64,000 nucleotides of DNA, from assembly GCA_003116975.1 (NCBI GenBank), contig BGKB01000003.1, positions 1-64,000 on the forward strand. Direction: 5' to 3'. Positions 58,801 to 64,000 of the stretch are shown one piece after another (position 1 is the first letter of the stretch; each line of letters begins with the position of its first letter). The translations under genes and the position numbers were made by a program. The stretch comes from Aurantiochytrium sp. KH105 (lineage: Eukaryota; Sar; Bigyra; Thraustochytrida; Thraustochytriidae). The notes under the pieces are model-generated. The model was given only the letters and a program-made list of their open reading frames with translations, ran no database searches and was not told where the DNA came from.

Positions 58801-60995
58801 ATGGAAAGAGCAACGGGTGGCAGCCGCGCACAGGTGTCGCCATGGAGGCCGTGTCTGAAGGTTTGTCTCACCGCGAGGGACCACGCAGGGCGATTCACCT
58901 GCGCGACAAGCGCATGCGCTATCTCTTCGATGTCGAGAAGATCGCTGATGTTAGCGCAGCGCAGGGCGTCCCCTTGATCGAACGCGGAAGTGCTATCAGC
59001 AACGAGTCGTGGGCGACGCGGACCGTTTTCCTCAACAACATTCCCCCGGGCTTCGACGAGGCCACCTTGGGAGAAATCATGAGCTCCGTCTATGGCCCCG
59101 TTGAACGCGTTGCAATTCACATGGAGCAGTCGATCCCAGAGTTGCCCGCACATCAGCGCGAAAAGAAGCGAACGACAACGACGTCGACCCTGAGCTCCAA
59201 GTCGGCGCCGAGTTGGCTGCACGATATGCGCGACGAGGCGATGCCCTCGCTCCAAACGCTGAGTAAGACCATGACGCGCGCCAAGGACCGACTTGAGCAC
59301 CTCGAAAGCATGGCTTCGATGTACATGCGACACGCACAAGATCAGGCATATTGGCTGGAAGGAAACTGGAACAAGGCCGACCTCGTTGTTTCTTCCATGC
59401 AAAGCGAGTCGCAAGCACTCGAGGACTATGATCCGCAGGTGTCGCTGGCAGCGGTGAATAAAATGTCGCGCCAAAACCTTGCCAAGGTGCCTTCCTCGGA
59501 GCTAAATGCAGGTCTCGTGTATCTGAGCGCAGAGTGCGACGACACGCTGCGAGCATTGCGGGAGCTGAAGAAGCGCCTCAAGCTCGCAGAGCGTGGCGTC
59601 CAGCGCGCTTGGCAACAGTTCGAGAGCGTATCGCCCAAGACGAAATGGCCTCAAAGCGTCGGTGAGCTTGCGGGTCCTGTACCAGAGCAAATCGGTGGCC
59701 AGATCCTCGATAACTACATTGGACAACGCGAAAAGTTCGTCGAGGCGCTCACCTGGGCTAACGTATTGCTTCGGACATTGCCTGATGAACATCGGGCGCT
59801 GTCGGAGAAAATGGAATCTGTTCTTGACCTTGTCAACGAGACCCAGCGCCGGCGTCGCGTAGTGGAAGCCGCACTCGGGGGCGACCGGATCTTCGATCTG
59901 GAGAGCTCGTTTGCGTCGGTCGAAGACGAGACCAGCGCGAAAATGGCGGGCAGCGAAGGCAGCGATACTTTCGTGAGCCGGGGCAGACTTCAGGGTTTAA
60001 GGGGTGAACACTCGCTCTTGCAAACACCTTCGTCATCGACCAGTTCTTCGACGTCGGGTAGCGCAGGAGGGTCTTGGTTTGGCGCCGACGACTATGAGGA
60101 TGGCGCCGACGTGACGGCCGAGGACGACGATGACGCCGAGGACGATGATGTCGACGAGGAACTCGATGGCAACAGCAATTCCGGCAGCAGCGGCGCTGGC
60201 CGTGAACCAGAAAGCGCGGGTCGCGCTAGCAGCGGTGCGCGCGCTGACGGCGGGTCGTTCATTGAAGCTATTCCCGAAAACGAGATGGCTCATCTCTTGA
60301 ACTTTACAGAATGGTACAACTCCGTTCAGGACCCAGACTATGCCACGCGCATGAAACAGGCTCAGGAGATCCAGCGCGCCTCCAAGATTGGCCGAAACCG
60401 GGGCGCCAGCCCGCGCGACACTCTTAAAAAGGTGTACAATGAAATCGTGTCGCGCACGGGCGCGTACGCATTCGTCACCTTTGCTGACGACGATTCCTAT
60501 GCCAATGCCATGAGCACCTCCAACCGGACGTTTGGAATCACTCTTTCTGGTCCTGCGTCCCGCGTTCAAGGTACGACGCAAGACTTTGTGCAGTTGGAAG
60601 AGGGCAGCATCAAAAAGTACAAGACGGTCAAGTGTGAGGTGCAGCCGGCTACAGAGAAGGCAAATCTTTACGTACGCGGCATGCGGAATGGTCTCAGTGC
60701 TGCCGAGGTGGCCAATGTTTTGCAGGGTCATCTCGAGCCGGCCTTCCCTGGTATTCGGCTCAACTTTGGCCGGGACGCCAAGGTCCTAACGGATGGTAGC
60801 TGTGTGCTGCGCTTCTTCACCTTTGCGGAGTCGCTTGCGGCATATGAGGCCCTAAATGGCCGTGCTGTGCTCGGCTCTCCGCTCGTGGTGGGCTGGAGCG
60901 TCAAGCAGGACCCACGCGGGGCCAATAGGAAACGTCGCAAGTACTGGTACACGTCGCGGCACCCGAACCCCCTTGACTCTTTTGTGAGGTCGTAG
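55878..60995 (+). CDS. Large RNA-binding protein with split RRM and second RRM, probably mitochondrial
   Basis: 1705 residues from ATG 55878 (GAGCCATGG); a start at 55764 would add 38 residues. The N-terminus (RALLAQRPWAAVAG, TSRRRFAGS) looks like a mitochondrial presequence. About 90-1030 is a novel, mostly helical region without recognised domains. At about 1047 an RRM begins (TRTVFLNNIPPGFDEATLG, then GPVERVAIHM). Its RNP1-bearing half (GAYAFVTFADDDSYANAM) appears only at about 1527, after an insert of some 440 residues with coiled-coil (LRELKKRLKLAERG) and acidic Ser/Gly-rich parts. A second, intact RRM occupies about 1593-1680 (ANLYVRGMRNGLSAAEVA, then GSCVLRFFTFAESLAAYEAL). The C-terminus is basic (NRKRRKYWYTSRHPNP). 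A role in organelle RNA metabolism is inferred. Confidence 0.75.
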   Translation: MVGARVGPQVRALLAQRPWAAVAGVPPQVSVLNTSRRRFAGSMTSSSSSSSSSILSTSVSTTTTTSTNTSTTNPLEDALDSKPALAGSTSINTAITAATTATAMREQVSAPRSGLPAGDELSRLVEDAIRVDLYREERAALYRMRKTHEDLSGVSKDSNGTYKFDLIDSFGRRTSRSGFRNEAEAKAAFETAQKRYLGLGLLEAFKKRISGGRKLDTVVEEYLKSELHQQSGLLEDVWNQLRNSYGEQTLSSAEEYPTLIDKAQVLRMTEQEHLETNRKIVQHASKLFVGEVDSETSHLAKVIAARLRQLNHAVSRSSRDPARPYAMAFNFVTQPNSTMRDFIDVVSEFQYRSAGLQSEAVFPLIAEVLKVDRLPVLESIKSPEQRDLALSVCDFSFSKPDFPLRIEEAIPNESSRSDTELFKEYERGFAASNKTAKSLLLRTRSNLSETLGPNLDAELRTMVEATSPFPIPGSTQVNATAVPREGVFSEFLISRSRDIVRLHDAVRKTEVGDKVLAPFAVWSDPLARKAAEKSAELRALVHEEIAPVLSAYREDTVGQKNTSSVKLTQVAPDAEDVNDDLLTLSETLTKTSAPDGTALASRPGPDVNVDQVVDVLINKLSFRARQDVFALIRVLAGGGKHSGHRVSMIVEAMVNAMGDKAPEVMPTLIKFFDLDPFWYVASVGHLNAKVEAIEAFVAPELVSMRESAKIKVPTVHRSLSLYDREKAIYIKEVDAVERPNRSGLAFDPHSDTQSMTTEQILHHHYEGLPEARGVEIEPSPRMLREAAAADEEFPTQTGYEWLGCDGLWYETYDDAIRTWYTPDIVGDFGEVADEARLILCLRRQHELAFDSAELLGLHRAVRPESGDNLERALLRIVRSVATPSERMALDRLLGKIWLESRIVLNPAGHCMTIGRSKPLHRLYAPFHAQFGEERCKLLYPCIMQNILGVTPERVTAVNAILNPTHDFEDFDQDADGKSNGWQPRTGVAMEAVSEGLSHREGPRRAIHLRDKRMRYLFDVEKIADVSAAQGVPLIERGSAISNESWATRTVFLNNIPPGFDEATLGEIMSSVYGPVERVAIHMEQSIPELPAHQREKKRTTTTSTLSSKSAPSWLHDMRDEAMPSLQTLSKTMTRAKDRLEHLESMASMYMRHAQDQAYWLEGNWNKADLVVSSMQSESQALEDYDPQVSLAAVNKMSRQNLAKVPSSELNAGLVYLSAECDDTLRALRELKKRLKLAERGVQRAWQQFESVSPKTKWPQSVGELAGPVPEQIGGQILDNYIGQREKFVEALTWANVLLRTLPDEHRALSEKMESVLDLVNETQRRRRVVEAALGGDRIFDLESSFASVEDETSAKMAGSEGSDTFVSRGRLQGLRGEHSLLQTPSSSTSSSTSGSAGGSWFGADDYEDGADVTAEDDDDAEDDDVDEELDGNSNSGSSGAGREPESAGRASSGARADGGSFIEAIPENEMAHLLNFTEWYNSVQDPDYATRMKQAQEIQRASKIGRNRGASPRDTLKKVYNEIVSRTGAYAFVTFADDDSYANAMSTSNRTFGITLSGPASRVQGTTQDFVQLEEGSIKKYKTVKCEVQPATEKANLYVRGMRNGLSAAEVANVLQGHLEPAFPGIRLNFGRDAKVLTDGSCVLRFFTFAESLAAYEALNGRAVLGSPLVVGWSVKQDPRGANRKRRKYWYTSRHPNPLDSFVRS

Positions 60996-61022
60996 AGAAC
61001 CTGCTTTGATGAGATTGCAAGT

Positions 61023-61055
<33 letters not shown>

Positions 61056-61408
61056 AATGATATTTGAACGACCTTTGTTTCTCCATTTTGTCACAAATGA
61101 TTTTTCGATTTAGTATTTAGGACATCAGGTAGTCCTGGTCATCTTTTTCCAATCCCGTCAAATGACAAAACAATACAATCGAAGAGAAAGAGAATCGATG
61201 GAACCAAGTAAAGCTTTTTGGCATCACACTGCTCTCCGTGGGTACATCGCTTTACGAAGCAAAAAAGAAGATAAGAAAAGAAGATGTTTGTTACTGTAAA
61301 GCAAAGCTGTCTGTTGTGGGGTGGGATCGGTTGCGTCGCGCAAATAGAAATTTTAAAAAATACAGCAGCAAACGAGACCATTTATTGAAAAAGAAAATAC
61401 AAAGTGAC
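60996..61408. other. Convergent 3' spacer
   Basis: 413 bases between convergent stops, AT-rich, with a GGCT tetramer run at 61022-61052. No gene seen. Confidence 0.5.
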
Positions 61409-61844
61409 CTACACAGACGCGTTGATTTGCAAGCGCAGTTCGTGCTCCTGCTGCATCATAAACTGAAGCTGCTGTTGTGCCAGCGCTTGATCATGTGGGG
61501 CCATATATGGAATTTGCGTACGTAGTTGCTGTAGCCGCTGCGCAAGCTCTGCGTGCTGTGCCAACGCGTGTTCCCTTCGTGCGGCTGCCTGCGCCGGAGG
61601 CGGGCCCCTCTGTGGACCCATCCGAGCTGCTCTGTCTCGCAAAAAGCTCATGTAGTAAAACGAGAGTTCGTGCATTTGGTCCTGCTGCCTGCCAGAGTCT
61701 CCCTGCGCCGAGATGTGGTTCATCGTCTCGCAGATGAGCCCGCGGGTCGCATCTTCGTCGATCGCGCATCATTCGTCAGGTCAGTCTCGGACTTCATGCG
61801 CTGCGCATCATCGTCTTTCGCTTACCTTTGTCGTCCTGGTGCAT
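61409..61844 (-). CDS. Two-exon Gln-rich small protein
   Basis: 120 residues in two exons. Exon 1 is 61844-61826: ATG in GCCGCCATGC, coding MHQDDK plus one base, ending at donor AAAG|GTAAGC. The intron is 61825-61753 (73 nt), with a CTGAC branch-like element about 25 bases before the acceptor GACGAAG. Exon 2 is 61752-61409. The join keeps frame (phase 1, giving Asp) and reads DATRGLICETMNHISAQGD, then DQMHELSFYYMSFLRDRAAR, a Gln/Ala-rich helix (HAELAQRLQQLRTQ), and ends ELRLQINASV. Without the intron the frame has no start before Met17 and hits a TGA. All-helical and soluble; a small subunit of a transcription or other complex is possible, but I do not recognise the family. Confidence 0.65.
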
Positions 61845-62647
61845 GGCGGCGTGCAGTACGTTTCGCGCCAAGACGTCGCTCCAAGAGCAGGAGAAACTAA
61901 CAGCTACACAACGAAGCCAGCAAGCGAGCAAGCACGCCGGTCGAGCTCTCGCCCAGCCTCACGCCGCTCCCTTGCTCGACTGGCGCCCGTCTCTCGGCCG
62001 CGCGCTTTCCTCGTTCACGTATGCGTGCGTAGTACGTAAGTACTTTTTGCCTGGAGGAGCGGACAGTCCGACGAAGAATGACGCGGCCGCAGCCGCTGCG
62101 GCCGCCGCCGCTCCTTCGCTCCGCTGCCTGCCTCCCTCGCTACCTCGCGCAAGCCCGCCCGCGCCCGCGCGATCGCCCGACCTCCGCGCGCGATCGCCCG
62201 AGCGATGGCGCTCTGTCTGCCCGCGTCCTCCTTTCCTTCCTTCGTTCGTTCGTTCGTTCGTTCATTCATTCATTCTTTCATCCATTCTCTCTTTTGCTGG
62301 CGAAAGCACTGCAGACCGCGGAGGAGGGGAGTGGCCCCGCACCCAGCTCCACACTGTGGACCGCAGCCAGCTTTAACGCAGCGTGGGTTGTGGGGCGGCG
62401 TGGGGGCGGCGGGGGGACCCGCGCGGCGAGCAAGCTTGGCTTGGGTCTTGACGACGATCGGAACGCCTCGCTCGCCTGGCGCGGCAAAGCCGAAAGCGAG
62501 GAGGGCTGACGGCAGCGGCGCGGAGCGGCGAGACGGGGCGCTGCAGCGGAGATCGGCTGGCTGGCTTGCGGTCTGGCTTGCGAGCTGGAAAAATTGGGAA
62601 CGTGGCGAGACGCTTCCCGAAGAAGAAGGAGGGAGGGCGAGGAGAAG
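61845..62647. other. Divergent leader region with TTCG/TTCA array
   Basis: 803 bases between the divergent starts. It contains a CCTTCC/TTCG/TTCA tetranucleotide array (62228-62285) and GC-rich leader sequence. Open frames on both strands are low-complexity. Confidence 0.45.
62228..62285. repeat. TTCC/TTCG/TTCA tetranucleotide array
   Basis: Tandem tetramers that change unit from TTCC to TTCG to TTCA. Confidence 0.85.
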
Positions 62648-63793
62648 ATGAGCGAGTTTCTCGTCGGGCGCGACGCGCTGTCGAGAACCCAGGTTCGACA
62701 GCGAACGGCGCTCGAGATCAGGGAAGGCGAGGTCCTTGTCGAGATTGAAAAGTGCGCCTTCACCGCGAACAATGTCACGTACGGGCTCAGCGGCGAGAAT
62801 ATGCGGTACTTTGATTTTTTCCCCACCGGAAGCGCGTACCTCGCGGCGATCCCCAGCTGGGGCATCGCGCGCGTCGTAGTATCTCGCGCGGAGGGCATCC
62901 GAGTTGGTGAGCGCCTCTATGGTTTCCTCCCCTATGCTCAGTACGCTGTGCTGAAGGCTTCGACAGTGCGTCCCAACCAGTTTATTGACCTCTCCCCGCA
63001 TCGCCGGGACCTGGCGCGCATCTACAACACCTACTCGCGCATTGATGCCCAGCAAGATCCGCTGTACGTCTCGCGGGATCTGGAGGACTTGATGATCCTC
63101 ATGCGCCCTCTCTTTCTCACGTCTTGGCTGCTCATGGACTATGCCGCGAATGACATGGCCAACGAATCGCAAGGGACGGTCCTGCTCACCTCTGCAAGCA
63201 GCAAGACTGCAATTGGAATGGCGTATCTGCTCAAATACCATCGCCCTGAGAACTCCAACGCGGATCTGCGCACGGTTGGCCTGACGAGCGCCAGCAACGT
63301 TGATTTTGTCAAACGAATCGGTCTCTACGATGAGGTTGTTGCCTACGATGACGCAGAGACATTTCTTGGCGCTTCGAACGAGAATGCCAAGGCCATGCGC
63401 AAACACAAAGGTCTGCTTGTGGACATGTCGGGCAATGGCAAGGTCTTGCAGACGGTTCTTTCGTGCCTCCCGAACGCTTCGTGCTGCCGCGTGGGTCTCA
63501 CGCACTGGGACCAGGATAGCCAAGGTCCTGGGAAATTCTTTTTTGCTCCCACCTATGCGGAGGAGGTCGTCCGCCGAATTGGCGCAGCCACTTTTGACAA
63601 GACCACGCGCGAGTCATTTGCAGCCTATCTAGAGGATGTAAAGCGGAACAACTGGTGCCAGGTGCAAAAGGTTGTTGGCGCAGATGCCCTCAAGCGCGAA
63701 TTCACTGCTGCCCTCGAGACGGGCTTCGATCCCTCGCAGGGTATGGTGGTCACGCTCTGGCCTTCTTCGGACGTCTCAAATGCAAAACTCTGA
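62648..63793 (+). CDS. DUF2855 family protein
   Basis: 381 residues from ATG 62648 (AAGATGAGC). Matches the DUF2855 family, a relative of medium-chain dehydrogenases: an N-terminal GroES-like strand region with VLVEIEKCAFTANNVTYG, then FPTGSAYLAAIPSWGIARVV and VGERLYGFLPYAQYAVL. The central part has FLTSWLLMDY and a cofactor-fold segment TVLLTSASSKTAIGMAYLL, with LTSASNVDFVKRIGLYDEVVA later, as in MDR Rossmann domains. The usual glycine-rich nucleotide loop is replaced by TSASSKT, typical of DUF2855. The enzymatic reaction is unknown. Bacterial and fungal homologues exist; length agrees with the family. Confidence 0.85.
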   Translation: MSEFLVGRDALSRTQVRQRTALEIREGEVLVEIEKCAFTANNVTYGLSGENMRYFDFFPTGSAYLAAIPSWGIARVVVSRAEGIRVGERLYGFLPYAQYAVLKASTVRPNQFIDLSPHRRDLARIYNTYSRIDAQQDPLYVSRDLEDLMILMRPLFLTSWLLMDYAANDMANESQGTVLLTSASSKTAIGMAYLLKYHRPENSNADLRTVGLTSASNVDFVKRIGLYDEVVAYDDAETFLGASNENAKAMRKHKGLLVDMSGNGKVLQTVLSCLPNASCCRVGLTHWDQDSQGPGKFFFAPTYAEEVVRRIGAATFDKTTRESFAAYLEDVKRNNWCQVQKVVGADALKREFTAALETGFDPSQGMVVTLWPSSDVSNAKL

Positions 63794-63885
63794 TGGTGTG
63801 GTGTCTTGCGAGCATCCTGAAGAATCCTTCTGACGAAACAGAACAAATGAAAGAATCGTGTCTCTATATTTACTTTACACAGAAT

Positions 63886-64000
63886 TTATTGTCGACTTTT
63901 TCGGGGCGCGTGCAGCTCGTTGCGTACAAATGCTGCGGTTAGAGCAGCCGTAGCAGGCTGCGTGATGATACTCCAGTGGTTACAGTCGCGTATCTCCTCG
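63886..64000 (-). CDS. 3' end of a gene running off the right edge
   Basis: On the minus strand a frame enters from the window edge and reads EEIRDCNHWSIITQPATAAL, then TAAFVRNELHAPRKSRQ, ending with TAA at 63888-63886. That stop overlaps an AATAAA-like sequence. The composition is protein-like, but only 37 residues are visible, so no family can be named. Confidence 0.4.
   Translation of the reverse strand, partial: EEIRDCNHWSIITQPATAALTAAFVRNELHAPRKSRQ

Noticed and set aside
1-64000. CRISPR arrays, bacterial operons, rRNA or intact transposons
   Set aside because: None seen. Repeats are microsatellites or short duplications, and gene families are eukaryotic nuclear.

Overview
This is nuclear DNA of a unicellular eukaryote. 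The genes are intron-poor and GC-rich, sit on both strands a few hundred bases apart, and are often arranged head to head. Recognisable families are eukaryotic: NAA35, BDP1, MSH5, SMPD4, AFG1, NFU1, FAM136A, IMP2 and ATP synthase f. Gene style (long single-exon frames, acidic and Ser-rich linkers, tandem pentamer/hexamer repeats in the 5' leaders, a P2X-like channel, a plant-type At5g03900-like membrane protein) suggests a heterotrophic stramenopile, most likely a thraustochytrid/labyrinthulomycete. That placement is inference and cannot be proven from the window. There are two assembly blemishes: one N at 6033 and eight Ns at 24441-24448.

Layout, left third (1-24.7 kb): a PH-DUF1336 (EDR2-like) lipid-binding protein; a convergent At5g03900-like membrane protein; a 2.1 kb repeat-rich spacer; a lipid-anchored C2-glycosyltransferase fusion; a longin-like protein; an AFG1 ATPase with a C-terminal EF-hand; the Pol III factor BDP1; an MDC1-like tandem-BRCT protein; NAA35 (NatC) head to head with NFU1 (Fe-S assembly); and a 55-residue ATP synthase f subunit.

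Middle third (25-47 kb): SMPD4-type neutral sphingomyelinase; a 1061-residue coiled-coil protein; a 2246-residue multi-membrane-span protein with a class-3 lipase domain whose catalytic serine is replaced by glycine, plus C2-like domains; an unknown 243-residue protein; the meiotic MutS homologue MSH5; and a signal-peptide/seven-span receptor-like protein.

Right third (47-64 kb): a tandem pair of P2X-receptor-like channels lacking the usual ATP-binding residues, with short direct and inverted repeats around them; FAM136A; a candidate spliced small gene; IMP2 mitochondrial inner-membrane protease; a 1705-residue RNA-binding protein whose first RRM seems split by a roughly 440-residue insert; a small two-exon Gln-rich gene with a clear 73-nt intron; a DUF2855 protein; and the 3' end of a further gene at the right edge.

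Functionally the window is a mix rather than a pathway. Mitochondrial proteins are frequent (AFG1, NFU1, ATP synthase f, FAM136A, IMP2 and probably the RRM protein), as are membrane-lipid proteins (PH-DUF1336, C2-GT, SMPD4, lipase-like). The most unusual items are the inactivated lipase with membrane spans and C2 domains, the tandem P2X-like channels without ATP-site residues, the split RRM and the AFG1-EF-hand fusion.
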